A DNA stretch of 64,000 nucleotides from Tragulus kanchil (GCA_022376925.1 JAIOJX010000024.1:168485608-168549607); one strand, 5' to 3'. Counted from the first letter of the stretch, positions 1-11,115 are shown. Notes: generated by a model from the letters alone, not told the origin. A program made the numbers and translations.

Positions 1-395
1 AGGCTTTTGGCTTTAAATGTGAGAGAAACACAGAGCCATTACAGAGTATTTAGCGAGAAGTGCCACGATCTACTCTGCAAAGAAAAGCGAAAAGACAAGG
101 GGCATTGATTAGACAAGAGATGAGTCTAGTTATCGAGATAAGAAATAAAGAGTTCCACTGGGGTAGATCTCAATTAACAAGGCAATCTCAATTAGCAATG
201 TCTAGGAAAAGGAGTCTCTAAACAGTCTAGGGATATATTCCCAGTGAATGTAAAAGATTTTATCATAAAGCACTGACTAACCTCACACAGATATCCCAGC
301 CCATCTTCAGGACCAGCTCCAAAAGGAGCTCTTACTGCTGTCAACTGGATTCCAAACTCAGTTATAAAACTTCTCTACCACCATTTAATACTTAC
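1..395 (-). other. DMXL2: DMXL2 intron 3 (partial)
   Basis: This is AT-rich sequence downstream of the exon 3 donor site on the minus strand. I recognise no repeat, exon or RNA gene in it. Confidence 0.7.
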
Positions 396-467
396 ACAAT
401 TTCTTTTATGAGAATTTATGCCCAAGGGCTCAAAAATACAAACAGCGTTTCCATATGAAGCTGCAAT
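396..467 (-). CDS. DMXL2: DMXL2 coding exon 3 (internal, phase 0)
   Basis: Read on the minus strand, this 72-nt block encodes 24 residues beginning IAASYGNAVC and ending HKRNC. It is preceded by an AG acceptor (468-469) and followed by a GTAAG donor (391-395). The reading frame continues directly from exon 2, so the spliced frame stays open. The peptide matches what I know of the N-terminal WD40 region of DmX-like 2 (rabconnectin-3 alpha). That large scaffold is involved in V-ATPase assembly and regulation and in synaptic-vesicle Rab3 regulation. DMXL1 is a close paralogue; the residues seen here fit DMXL2 better from memory, but no alignment was run. The exon lies outside the duplicated blocks and occurs once. 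Residues are about 72-95 of the protein; later exons lie beyond the left edge. Confidence 0.9.
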
Positions 468-3050
468 CTAAAAAAGAATAAACCAAGCATTAATGTTTAA
501 GAAAAAGAGAAAAACAAAGTTAATTTTCTTTTCACAACAATCCCAATACGATATTCACAATTTATTCCCTTCTATAAATATAACTGGAAAAGCCCTAGAC
601 TTAAGAATCTCTTCTTCGTTATCAAAAATTCAGCAGGCTTTATTTCATGTATCAAATGTACGGCTGACCTATTCAAAGAAATCTCTTCCAAATTTCATTT
701 TTAAATGCATAAATAACTTTTACTTACAAAGATACATCGGTGTATCTGTCAGAAACTTTATAATCCAGTGAAAATAATATAAAACCATGAGACACAGAAA
801 AAGACATCAAAGAGCAATAGGTATTAAAAATATATCAAATTAAAAATATATCAAATAAATAACATGAACTATATCATCACACAAAAAAATACCAATTGGG
901 AACACCATGGAGAAGCAGGAATATAAAAAGTGGACTAGGGAGAAACCAGAGAGACATCAGATGCAACTCAGGAGAAACCTGCTCGTGTGGACATCTGCAG
1001 CGAGCTTACACGAGGGGGTCTCGGGACCAAGAGGGCTTCGTGCCAGGCCGCACAGCGGGTGAGAGGACACACAGACTCCTGTTTTCCCGGGAGCTCTCAG
1101 CGCCTGTTTTCCAGTAATTCCCTGAAAGCCAGTTCCCAGTGTATCCTCATCGTGGCAAGAGGGTATCAAGTGCAGGGAAAAGGCCAAAAGCCATCCCTTC
1201 TCCTCTCACACCTCGGGTGTGTGTGTCTGTGTGTATATATGTATATAAAGCTAAATTAGGCATGTGTTTTTAAAGTCAGCCAAAAAAGCCCACTCTGATT
1301 TCAGGGTACTGTAATGCCCTCCCCCCAAAACAGTGATTTTAATTGTTATTTAATATCTTTCGAAGAAAAACCTTTAGCTGCAAAATGGTAGGAGGAGGGA
1401 TGGGATAAACATATGACTAATCTGGGTATATACAGATCTGTAAACAACACAACTCTGTAAAAGCAAAAAAGTAAAATTTAAAAAATGGCAAACAACAACA
1501 ACAAAAAAATGGTAGGAGGAGAGCTACTTAGAAGGCCTGGGTAAGGTAACACTCAGGTAAAAGTGTTATGAATGATCACATCCAACATGTCGACGAATGG
1601 ATGAACTAATGATTGTAAGTGGATAATACAGTCATAACTTTGAGAGTGATCATCCTAAGGACTGGGGATAAAAGAAACTGAAAAAGATGGCAATAAAAGA
1701 CACTGAATGAGAGGCGTCAGAGCCTGGGCTTCTTTATAGTCCAGTTAGAAAAAGTAAAAGCATGGCTATGAAAACCAAGATCCTCTATATTAAAATTTTA
1801 AAACAAAACCTCCGCTCCTGAAGAGTCTGTTTACTGGACTATCACCAGCACACAAAGAACTTTTAAAAATGCATTTCTGTTGTTATCATAACAACTCTAG
1901 GCAGGTTTAAAGCTACCGTGCTTGGCCTTGGGAGATAAGCAATGAGAAATTAATGGGAGGAATCCGACACTTTCGAGTGTTTCCTGAAGAGTAACCAATA
2001 CTTAGGGAGAACTGGGGCGAAAAATGAGACAAGCCAGAGACGAGTGCCGGAGCACACCCGGGACCCCAGCGCGTCGCTGCTGGCGGTGTCATCATTCGAC
2101 ATCACGCCGGGCACGTCCACGCAAACGTTAGAGCTCGACACAAACAGCCAGGCAGCGCGGTGCAGGCACCCAGAGGGGGACAGGGACAGAAATGGCATAA
2201 CAACCCGGGTCTGTTATTCGGCATAAATCTGCACGATTACTATATATCACCATAAAGATTCTGATTCAACATACTCTTGACAAAATCTGTTATTACTCAG
2301 TAAATGGGAATTTCTAAAACACTAAAACTATTCAAATTATTACAACTATTAAAGGAAAAGTATCATTCTTATATTCTCATAGAGACATTTAACTGCTACA
2401 CAACACTGGCCTTAATAAACTGTTAGAACACAGAGCAAAAATGCTATATTTACTTTATACATAACCAAAATCTGATGTGTATCATGTTTGAAATTTGGGT
2501 GGAGAGGAACATAAGAATGATGACATTTGAATAATTTTTAAATAAATTCTGTAACATCTGAATCAATGAGCTTTAACGTTATAAAAACAACAAAATTTCA
2601 TTAAATTGACAAAAACTATACAAAGCATCAGTTATATGACAAATGTTATATTACATGCTAACAACCTGCTGCATTTCTTGATAAAAAATCTCGTATTACT
2701 CTAACTTGGGAGAGATAAGGTATGCTAGGTATAGAAGATAAAAATTTTCCTTCCTGCTACTGGCTTTAGAATTATCAACTGGCAGAATATCAATACATAC
2801 AGGAATGTGAAGCCTGCAGATCTTTTAAGATAGAATATGTGGGCAAAACAATTAATTATCACTTATCAGCTTAACTGTGTTTCATAATTTATATACAGCC
2901 CATCATTACTCACTCCTACTAACAGCCCTCTAAGCAAGGTAGACAAGGTAGATAAATTGTAGACACGCCTCGTACAGAAGCATAAGAATATTCCCTGAGA
3001 TAGTTAAATACATTAAAAAATGATATTTAATAAATAAATAAACCCCTTAC
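468..3050 (-). other. DMXL2: DMXL2 intron 2
   Basis: This is 2.58 kb between exon 3 and the left copy of exon 2. It is mostly AT-rich and holds no clear young transposon. It contains a short imperfect tandem of an 18-bp AT-rich unit (about 822-860), a GC-richer patch (about 890-1210), a TG/TA simple repeat (1217-1249) and another GC-richer patch (about 2040-2200). The short open frames here have no recognisable protein similarity. Confidence 0.75.
1217..1249. repeat. TG/TA simple repeat
   Basis: Alternating purine-pyrimidine run, TG-rich and then TA-rich, in intron 2. Confidence 0.7.
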
Positions 3051-3176
3051 TCTTCCATGTTGGTTAGAACACTCCACACAGCTGACTTGGATGTTTCCAT
3101 GCTTAGCACCAGGAATGATCTGCACACATTCAAAGTCACTTGCCAAAATAACAATATCACAGCCTGATCCATACGC
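3051..3176 (-). CDS. DMXL2: DMXL2 coding exon 2 (left copy)
   Basis: On the minus strand this 126-nt exon encodes 42 residues, starting AYGSGCDIVI and ending SNQHGR. An AG acceptor (3177-3178) precedes it and a GTAAG donor (3046-3050) follows it. It is phase 0 at both ends, joining exon 1 (ending PFT) to exon 3 (starting IAAS) with an open frame. Residues about 30-71 belong to the N-terminal beta-propeller (WD40) part of rabconnectin-3 alpha. An apparently identical exon with identical splice sites lies at 4175-4300 inside a 1.06-kb direct duplication. Because 126 is a multiple of three, including both exons would not shift the frame, so gene predictors may accept both. I infer that only one is real in the genome. 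Confidence 0.9.
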
Positions 3177-4174
3177 CTAAAAAGAAAAGTTTTATATCAT
3201 GTAAAATATGTAACTTGTGAAGTATCATTAGTTTATCTTAGTTTTTGCTAGTATTGCAAAGATACTGTGACACATTTTACAAGCATAGTTACTGTGAGAA
3301 CTATATTTGTCATTGATTTAAAGATATCAATTTCCAAATCAGAACATGAGACTTCCCCCACACCAGATAGCGGGGCAAAATGTATCATTACTTTATCATA
3401 ACTTCAAATACTCTAAAATTTTTGTAAATGGGAATTTCTAAAACACTAAAACTATTCAAATTATTACAACTATTAAAGGAAAAGTATCATTCTTATATTC
3501 TCATAGAGACATTTAACTGCTACACAACACTGGCCTTAATAAACTGTTAGAACACAGAGCAAAAATGATATATTTACTTTATACATAACCAAAATCTGAT
3601 GTGTATCATGTTTGAAATTTGGGTGGAGAGGAACATAAGAATGATGACATTTGAATAATTTTTAAATAAATTCTGTAACATCTGAATCAATGAGCTTTAA
3701 CGTTATAAAAACAACAAAATTTCATTAAATTGACAAAAACTATACAAAGCATCAGTTATATGACAAATGTTATATTACATGCTAACAACCTGCTGCATTT
3801 CTTGATAAAAAATCTCGTATTACTCTAACTTGGGAGAGATAAGGTATGCTAGGTATAGAAGATAAAAATTTTCCTTCCTGCTACTGGCTTTAGAATTATC
3901 AACTGGCAGAATATCAATACATACAGGAATGTGAAGCCTGCAGATCTTTTAAGATAGAATATGTGGGCAAAACAATTAATTATCACTTATCAGCTTAACT
4001 GTGTTTCATAATTTATATACAGCCCATCATTACTCACTCCTACTAACAGCCCTCTAAGCAAGGTAGACAAGGTAGATAAATTGTAGACACGCCTCGTACA
4101 GAAGCATAAGAATATTCCCTGAGATAGTTAAATACATTAAAAAATGATATTTAATAAATAAATAAACCCCTTAC

Positions 4175-4300
4175 TCTTCCATGTTGGTTAGAACACTCCA
4201 CACAGCTGACTTGGATGTTTCCATGCTTAGCACCAGGAATGATCTGCACACATTCAAAGTCACTTGCCAAAATAACAATATCACAGCCTGATCCATACGC
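4175..4300 (-). CDS. DMXL2: DMXL2 coding exon 2 (right, probably artefactual copy)
   Basis: Second copy of exon 2, exactly 1124 bp to the right of the other, with the same acceptor (4301-4302), donor (4170-4174) and 42-codon frame. It belongs to the duplicated block 3424-4479. Nothing in the coding sequence distinguishes it from the left copy, so the sequence alone cannot say which is redundant. A genuine tandem exon duplication is possible but unlikely, given 17 similar duplications elsewhere in the window. Confidence 0.75.
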
Positions 4301-4479
4301 CTAAAAAGAAAAGTTTTATATCATGTAAAATATGTAACTTGTGAAGTATCATTAGTTTATCTTAGTTTTTGCTAGTATTGCAAAGATACTGTGACACATT
4401 TTACAAGCATAGTTACTGTGAGAACTATATTTGTCATTGATTTAAAGATATCAATTTCCAAATCAGAACATGAGACTTC

Positions 4480-5850
4480 ACACCAAGAACACGGGGCGAT
4501 GCCACACCACGCGCTGTCATTCCACAGCTGCTACTAACAGGAAGAGGGCTCTTCCCGGCCTGAGACACTGCAGCCTCCATCCCTCACTCATCCTCCTGTT
4601 TTTAGAAGTGCTCCCTGAAGCTCAAACCCTAAAGAATAAAACCGCCAGCTGAAAGCAATAAAGCACCGAAGGCTGCAAGTCTGTTCCCAAGGTTCACCCC
4701 AGGCTTGAGGAAGATCAAGACGGAAATCAGACGCACTTCCCGACACAGCTCCACACGGCTTAGATGGCTAGCTCAACAGACACGGACCCCGGGGTGGAAT
4801 CACACGCACTGTGACAAACGCTAATCCAGCTCAGCTCCTGAGTAAACCCGTACGAGGCCTCCCTGCCCCCTCCCCGCCAGCACGACAGAGAGAAAAAGAG
4901 GCACAGAGGCCGAGAGTCAGAGAGAGAGGAGGAGCAGACGGATCCAAGGTAGTAACACACACATTTAAACAAAATAAAAAACAAACCAATATATACAACG
5001 TGACAGATATTTGCTCTGTAAAACTAAACCCAAGATCGGGCTCCCGGGTAATTCCCTTCTTCAACAGAACTCTAAGGCGTAAAACCAGATACTTCTTCCT
5101 ATTGCCACACTTCTTGCTGAGCACTATTGCTGTTTTGCAACTTTGTGAATCTTACGATGGCATAAGAGGCAGGGACATTTTTTCCTTTTCTTCCAAACTC
5201 AACTCAAAATTAAATATTCAAAACACCCTAACATTATAGTTCTCAAATTAAAAATCAACATAAACATAAGGTTTACGAGGTGGCATTCTTTTCCCACTAC
5301 TTGCACAGCCTTCAGCACTAGGGTCACAACCTCCAGACATGGCAGCCTGGGCCGTCAGGTGACGACCTCCAAGCCAGGGAAGCCCACCCGCAGCGGCTAA
5401 TGAAACAGGGAGCTGAGAGCACAGACCAGAGAGAGAGGCAGACACCACTTCCACTGGTTACCAACACTTGCAGTGTTACCCAAGCCCTTCTCTAACTACT
5501 CGAAACGACCTTCAGCTCATGTGTTCACATGTTCCAAACTATGGGAACGAAGGGAATCCGGGGAGAAAAGGCACGCACAGGGGGCAGCAATTACTCTGCT
5601 CTCTCAGACGAGGCAGGTGTGCTGTGTTACGCGTGCACGAAAGCTAAACTGACTGGCAATCCTCAGTGCAGGCGGAGGCATATTTACACTTACAGCATTA
5701 AAATAACAAAAACGATCTTACCCTTACACACTTCACAATTTCCAAACTGCTTTACAGCATCACCTCAGCAAAGCAGACTGACGCTTAAGAGTGAAACTTT
5801 ACAGAGATTGGAATCACCACGTGCAGGATGTTCAATATTTGTTCTGTAGT
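4480..5850. other. Intron 1 stretch without recognised elements
   Basis: Mixed-composition sequence, moderately GC-rich around 4480-4950 and 5250-5470. The 142-codon open frame at 4811-5239 is low in complexity and resembles nothing I know. I see no repeat, exon or RNA gene. Confidence 0.5.
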
Positions 5851-5995
5851 ACTACATGATCTTAAGCAACTTACCAAAGCTCTCTTAGCTTTTCCTTGTA
5901 GTAAAATGGAAGAAACAGTACTTACGTCTTAGGATCATTTTGAGAATTAAAGTAGAAAATCTATGTACATAATGCTTAGAATACATCACTCATTA
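5850..5995 (+). mobile_element. MIR SINE fragment
   Basis: The order of motifs follows the MIR core: a 'cttaagcaactta' segment, then 'gtaaaatggaaga', then 'ttgagaattaaagt' and 'ataatgcttag'. It is old and diverged, as expected of mammal-wide MIRs. Confidence 0.65.
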
Positions 5996-6190
5996 AAGAA
6001 ACAAAATAGTGCCTGAGGTCCCAAGTCTGGCTAGCAACTAGGAAAACAAAAACACAAGATGTGGTCCCCGTGAGTCTAACGGGGAGAGACAACCTAGTGC
6101 ATCACCAATCACAATTAACGGACTAGCTGCCACAACAGAGAGGTGTGTAAGTTACTACCAGAAGACAAAAGGCACTCAACAGACGTTAAG

Positions 6191-6282
6191 CACGCGCCCA
6201 TTCATCTCTGCAACAAACCTGAAAGGAAGAGATTATCACGCGCCCATTCATCTCTGCAACAAACCTGAAAGGAAGAGATTAT
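6191..6282 (+). repeat. Perfect 46-bp tandem duplication
   Basis: A 46-bp unit starting CACGCGCCCATTC occurs twice back to back (6191-6236 and 6237-6282) with no mismatch. It overlaps the start of a second MIR-like segment. It is a tenth to a twentieth the size of the kilobase-scale duplications elsewhere. Confidence 0.95.
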
Positions 6283-6390
6283 CACTATATAAACGAAGAT
6301 TCAAGTTCATTTCTTTGCCCAGGATTATACAGTTAGTCAAGCGGAAGGTGTTCAAACTCAGGCCCTTCTAATACTTATGTTCTTCTCCCC
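6283..6390 (+). mobile_element. MIR 3'-half fragment
   Basis: The segment running 'tttgcccaggattatacag', 'tagtcaagcgg' and 'caaactcaggccctt' follows the 3' half of MIR (the part that usually reads 'gcccaaggtcacacagct'). Confidence 0.55.
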
Positions 6391-6574
6391 TACAGAACAT
6401 GTCAAAGAGACATAAAATATTTCAGATAACTATTAGTACATGTGCTTCTCTAAAGACGGGCCATCTCACTTTCTTTCGTTAAAACGGTTATCATCTGCAT
6501 GTCTGAGGCTATGGAGGTTTCTCCCAACAATCTCGGCCCAGCCTGTGAGTCATCCTATCACGTACTCTGCAGAT

Positions 6575-6784
6575 GGGGTTCCTCTGGTGGCTCAGACAGT
6601 AAAGAATCCGCCCGCAATGTGGGAGACGGGATTCAATCACTGAGTTGGGAAGATCCCCCGGAGAAGGGAAAGGCTACCCACTCCAGTGTTCTTGCCTAGA
6701 GCATCCACGGACAGAAGAGCCTGGCGGGCAACAGCCCATGGGTCGCGACAAGTCAGACACAAATGACCAACTTCCACTTCCACT
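6575..6784 (+). mobile_element. Bov-tA SINE
   Basis: It starts with the tRNA-derived head (GGTTCCTCTGGTGGCTCAGA), followed by the typical 'gttgggaagatcccc', 'ggagaagggaaaggctaccc' and 'ctccagtgttcttgcc', and ends with the 'gtcgcgacaagtcagacac' segment shared with the BovB 3' end. It directly abuts an antisense BovB fragment. Confidence 0.9.
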
Positions 6785-7430
6785 CTGCATGTCAGTTAAA
6801 CAAGCAGGGTGACAGTATGCAGCCTTGACGTCCTCCTTGACCGATTCTGAACCAGTGTGCTGTTCCATGTCCAGCTCTCACTGCTGCTTCTCGTCTTTCA
6901 GTCAGGTTTCTCAGGAAGCAGGTAAGATGGTCTGGTATTCCCATCTCTTCAAGGATAGTCTACAGTTTGTGATCCGCACAGTCAAAGGCTTTAGCATAGT
7001 CAGTGAAACAGGTGTAGATGCTTGTTTGGAATTCCCCTGCTTTTTTCTATGATCCAGAGGACATTGGCAATTTGATCTCTGGTTCCTCTGACTTTTCTAA
7101 ATCCAGCTTGTACATCTGGAATTTCTCAGTTCAAGTACTGTTGAAGCATAGCTTGAAGGATTCTGGGTATAATCCAGCATAATACAGTAATCTGAACATT
7201 CTTTGGCATTGCCTTTCTTTCGGATTGGAATGCAATCTGACCTTTTCCAGCCCGGTGGCCACTGCTGAGTTTTCCAAATTTGCTCGCATGTTGAGTGCAG
7301 CACTTTAACAGTATCATCTTTTAGGATTTGGAATAGCTCAACTGGAATTCCATCACCTCCACTAGTTTTGTTCGTAGCAATGCTATGAACTCCTCCCCAG
7401 GTGGCCATATTGCACTGACCTTACAACAGG
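6785..7430 (-). mobile_element. BovB (RTE) LINE fragment, reverse-transcriptase region, left copy
   Basis: Minus-strand translation gives the BovB reverse transcriptase stretch with the motifs SGGDGIPVELFQIL, VLHSTCEQIWKTQQWPPGWKR and KKGNAKECSDY, followed by frame breaks. The element is 5'- and 3'-truncated and non-functional. Most of it is repeated at 8104-8600 as part of a kilobase duplication, not as an independent insertion. Confidence 0.92.
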
Positions 7431-7479
7431 ACGTGTACCAAGCCCCCTGGCAATAGAGAATCTTACCATTTTTTTAAAC

Positions 7480-7560
7480 TGCTATTGTTCTCAAACTTGG
7501 CTGCACCAAAAGCACCTAGGGAACCTGTTAAACATACAGACTACCTGGTCCCAGCCAAGA
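7480..7560 (+). mobile_element. hAT-Charlie MER5-like fragment
   Basis: The stretch 'ttctcaaacttggctgcacc' followed by 'agcacctagggaacctgtta' and 'ctggtcccag' resembles MER5-type non-autonomous hAT elements. It is repeated in the duplicate at about 8650-8730. Confidence 0.5.
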
Positions 7561-7679
7561 TGTACTACACGAGAATCTCCATGGGTAAAAGAAAATGGCA
7601 ATATCTATCAGATGTTTAAATACAATATAACATTTTATTAGACAAGTTCCTATTTTACTGTAAGTATGCTCATAAAGTT

Positions 7680-7830
7680 TGCCAAAATACTAGAGAAGGA
7701 TATTCACTGCCTCATTATTTAAAGCAGCAAAAAATGAAACTAATCATGCCAGCTAGTAGGGAAATGGTTAAATACATTAATGAACATCCATAGAGTAGAA
7801 TACTATACAGTTACAAAGTCCAGAGACCAC
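7680..7830 (+). mobile_element. Ancient L1/HAL1 fragment
   Basis: The order 'ttcactgcctcattatttaaagcagc', 'gggaaatggttaaatacatta', 'gaacatccatagagtagaat' matches the end of ancient L1 ORF2. The duplicate lies at about 8850-9000. Shown in short pieces only; no independent TSD seen. Confidence 0.6.
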
Positions 7831-7941
7831 TGGTCTAGAACTGTCTCAAATCCCTTATCAACTAGCAAGTAACCACCGTAACAGAACAGCAATGTGTGGC
7901 ACCAGGGTCCTGTGGAACCACACCTAAGCAGTGCCTACTAT

Positions 7942-8103
7942 TTTGAAGCTTTTTTTTTTTTAATTTTGGCTTCTTTTATTGTATTTTTTATTTATTTATT
8001 TTCATCCATCTTTATTCTTTGGCCTGTGTGGGCCTCCCATCGCAGCGGCCTCTCTCACTGCAGAGCACCAGCTCCGGGCACGTGCACTCCAGAACGCTGG
8101 CTC
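7942..8103 (-). mobile_element. tRNA-derived SINE with extended tail, cut at a duplication join
   Basis: This is the 3' (tail) half of the SINE seen whole at 9112-9416. It has the left target-site duplication TGCCTACTAT (7932-7941) but ends abruptly at the block join, so it lacks the tRNA head and the right target-site duplication. Confidence 0.9.
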
Positions 8104-8600
8104 GAAGCAGGTAAGATGGTCTGGTATTCCCATCTCTTCAAGGATGCTACAGTTTGGATCCCTGCTTTTTCAGTGAAACAGGTGTAGATGCTTGTTTGGA
8201 ATTCCCCTGCTTTTTTCTATGATCCAGAGGACATTGGCAATTTGATCTCTGGTTCCTCTGACTTTTCTAAATCCAGCTTGTACATCTGGAATTTCTCAGT
8301 TCAAGTACTGTTGAAGCATAGCTTGAAGGATTCTGGGTATAATCCAGCATAATACAGTAATCTGAACATTCTTTGGCATTGCCTTTCTTTCGGATTGGAA
8401 TGCAATCTGACCTTTTCCAGCCCGGTGGCCACTGCTGAGTTTTCCAAATTTGCTCGCATGTTGAGTGCAGCACTTTAACAGTATCATCTTTTAGGATTTG
8501 GAATAGCTCAACTGGAATTCCATCACCTCCACTAGTTTTGTTCGTAGCAATGCTATGAACTCCTCCCCAGGTGGCCATATTGCACTGACCTTACAACAGG
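8104..8600 (-). mobile_element. BovB fragment, duplicated copy
   Basis: The same BovB segment and the same right-hand boundary as 6915-7430. A 19-bp shorter stretch sits close to the join (about 8145-8175). The shared flanking unique sequence shows that it is a block duplicate. Confidence 0.92.
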
Positions 8601-9111
8601 ACGTGTACCAAGCCCCCTGGCAATAGAGAATCTTACCATTTTTCTAAACTGCTATTGTTCTCAAACTTGGCTGCACCAAAAGCACCTAGGGAACCTGTTA
8701 AACATACAGACTACCTGGTCCCAGCCAAGATGTACTACACGAGAATCTCCATGGGTAAAAGAAAATGGCAATATCTATCAGATGTTTAAATACAATATAA
8801 CATTTTATTAGACAAGTTCCTATTTTACTGTAAGTATGCTCATAAAGTTTGCCAAAATACTAGAGAAGGATATTCACTGCCTCATTATTTAAAGCAGCAA
8901 AAACTGAAACTAATCATGCCAGCTAGTAGGGAAATGGTTAAATACATTAATGAACATCCATAGAGTAGAATACTATACAGTTACAAAGTCCAGAGACCAC
9001 TGGTCTAGAACTGTCTCAAATCCCTTATCAACTAGCAAGTAACCACCGTAACAGAACAGCAATGTGTGGCACCAGGGTCCTGTGGAACCACACCTAAGCA
9101 GTGCCTACTAT

Positions 9112-9416
9112 TTTGAAGCTTTTTTTTTTTTAATTTTGGCTTCTTTTATTGTATTTTTTATTTATTTATTTTCATCCATCTTTATTCTTTGGCCTGTGTG
9201 GGCCTCCCATCGCAGCGGCCTCTCTCACTGCAGAGCACCAGCTCCGGGCACGTGCACTCCAGAACGCTGGCTCGTAATTGGACGCACCAGTCCGGCTGGT
9301 CCAGTCACTCCATGGCACATGGGATCTTCCCAGGCCAGGGATCGAACCGGCGCCCCTTGTACTGCAAGGCAGACTCTTTACCCACTGAGTCCAACTGGAC
9401 CATCAGGGAAGCCCAA
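9112..9416 (-). mobile_element. tRNA-derived SINE with extended tail (complete)
   Basis: Read on the minus strand, it has a tRNA-like head with a B box (GGTTCGATCCC) and the body motifs 'gggaagatcccatgtgcc' and 'ggaggcccac', with an A-rich tail preceded by an 'aaaagaagccaaaatt' segment. The 10-bp target-site duplication TGCCTACTAT flanks it at 9102-9111 and 9417-9426. This identifies it as a retroposed unit. It is CHR/Bov-tA related; I cannot name the exact subfamily. Confidence 0.88.
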
Positions 9417-9426
9417 TGCCTACTAT

Positions 9427-10004
9427 GTTATATAACATTCATGGTCATGGCTAGAATCGAAGCCATAAATTACCATACACAAAGAGCTGGAAAAGAACAG
9501 AAGTTGAAATATTGTAATTCTTCCCCTTCCTCCAAAGAGTCTAAAGTACACATGACCCCCAAATGTGCAAGAACGGGGGACTTGTATCAGTCAGTACTGA
9601 TTCACATGCATTCTGTAGCTGAAGACTCTCAAGATTTGAAAGACTTATATACGTGTGTGCCTCTCTGTCTCGTTCCTACCGCAGTGAAGAGTCCGCCAGA
9701 GCCCGCCGTGCTCTCGCTTACCTCTGGAGTTCCAGCATTCAGCACAGAAGTCCTCGACAGACACAGATTATCTTTATAATAAATAGACGATTCAAAACCA
9801 TTCTAATTTCTGGCTCCAAATACCTATGTATCTGGAGACTTGGTCAAAGAATATGGAGTTCAGACAGCTGATTTAAACTAGTAATCTGGCCGAGTTTTTG
9901 ACGGAAGCTATGCAAGGTGTTCTGGCTCATCTTCCACTCTGACAGTATTACAGATTTAGAAGACCCACCAGAAGGGAATCTATCAAAGCCTTCCTTAGTT
10001 ATTT
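9427..10004. other. Intron 1 stretch without recognised elements
   Basis: Mostly unique-looking sequence. The 196-codon open frame covering 9189-9779 begins inside the SINE and is not a credible gene. Confidence 0.5.
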
Positions 10005-10170
10005 ACCATTTATGGAATACCTTCTGTGATTTGGCACTTTGCTAACGTCTTTATGAATACTGTATCTCACATGTCCCTTTTAAAGATGGAGAAATCAAGG
10101 CCCAGAAAGGAGAAGTAACTCAGCCAAGTTCACACAGTGAGCGTTCATTTGTGTCATAATGAAGCGCCTG
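10005..10170 (+). mobile_element. MIR SINE
   Basis: Contains the hallmark MIR 3' segment: 'aagatggagaaatcaaggcccagaaagg' in divided form, with 'aagtaactcagccaagttc' and 'acacagtgagc'. The upstream 'ttctgtgatttggcactttgct' fits the MIR/L2-type spacer. Confidence 0.7.
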
Positions 10171-10397
10171 CTCTCTCCAATGAATCATCCAACTCTCTTC
10201 CATTAAGACGTCTTATTAGCACGAAAAGGCCCATGTTCATCTCTGTAATCCCAAATACAATTTCCCACAACACCTAACTCAGAACAGCAACCGAGAAAGG
10301 TTATACAAAATGTATACATCATCGCTCGAGAGATTTCTATTCTTTCACTTTTAGGTCCCACAAAATTTGCTCCATTCTTCTTTTTCAGAATTCAGTT

Positions 10398-10750
10398 TTA
10401 CCAGAGGAAGAATTTACAGTGCAGGAGGAAAAGCAAGTGCTCCGTGGGACTACAAGCGACCACCACCACAAGCCCAGAGAGGACGGGGCGCGGCCTCCAT
10501 GTACTAGGCAAAGGCCTCCGGCTCGGCCAAGTGGAAACTAACTGCTCCACGTGTGGCAGGGGGGCCGCGGGCGCATTACAGGGAGCAGGGGAAGGGGCAC
10601 TAGACCCTTCATGGAGCAAACGCAAGCCCTCCGCCAAGCCCTTCCCCGCCTTCCCGGGAGGACCGCCCATCAGCGTCCTGCACTCGCGGCCGCACAATCT
10701 CCAGAATGTTCTGTCTTCAAGTCAAGGCTATGATTCGGTCCAAACACACA
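10398..10750. promoter_or_regulatory. GC-rich, CpG-containing intronic patch
   Basis: This patch contrasts with its AT-rich neighbours. It has several CpGs, CGCGGCC and CCGCGGGCGC motifs and a NotI-like GCGGCCGC at about 10687. Open frames on both strands here have no recognisable similarity and look like composition effects. It could be an intragenic CpG cluster or enhancer, or the remains of a GC-rich repeat; there is no direct evidence of activity. Confidence 0.3.
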
Positions 10751-11115
10751 GATGAGGTCCAAGAAAAGAGGAAGAGTCGTAAGAAGCATCCTTTCCTTCA
10801 GTTCATCGGGAGCTTCTATTATGGAAGGATTGACCTGTACTTACGGTAACAGGGAATAACTACTGTAACTAAGAAATAAGGGTAGAGCACAAGTCCTGAA
10901 GGCAACGACGTGCTTTAAAAACATCAGCCCTCGTTTGTTTTAACCTGACTTTTAGAGACCCAATGCATCCTATGAGGAAAGAGTAAAGTAGTCTCTACTT
11001 TGAGCACTGAAACTAACTTTTCAACTGGGCTGAAGTTTTCAACCTGAGTCTAACGTGTGTGAATCACAGATGATCTGGGCAGGTCTCTGAGATCCTGGAT
11101 ATCATATTTAAAAAT
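10751..11115. other. Intron 1 stretch without recognised elements
   Basis: AT-rich, unique-looking sequence between the GC-rich patch and duplication 3. Confidence 0.5.

Larger units (their letters stand above)
2300..4479 (+). repeat. Direct duplication 1 (offset 1124 bp), carries exon 2
   Basis: Copy A is 2300-3355 and copy B is 3424-4479, separated by 68 bp (3356-3423). The copies look almost identical by eye, with only an occasional substitution. Just past the ends, the two flanks still show a weak resemblance (ACACCA...CGGGGC in both), as if one flank were an error-rich version of the other. The block contains DMXL2 exon 2 and flanking intron but no transposon. Confidence 0.95.
6915..9273 (+). 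repeat. Direct duplication 2 (offset 1189 to 1170 bp)
   Basis: Copy A is 6915-8103 and copy B is 8104-9273, head to tail with no spacer. The offset falls from 1189 to 1170 because copy B lacks 19 bp near its start. The join at 8103/8104 cuts through an antisense SINE. Copy B keeps the whole SINE with both target-site duplications, whereas copy A has only the left part. Confidence 0.97.

Noticed and set aside
4811..5239. 142-codon open frame
   Set aside because: No recognisable similarity; low complexity and mixed composition in an intron of the opposite-strand gene.
7097..7408. Reverse-transcriptase-like minus-strand frame, present twice (also 8267-8578)
   Set aside because: It is a BovB retrotransposon fragment inside a block duplication, not a retron or host gene.
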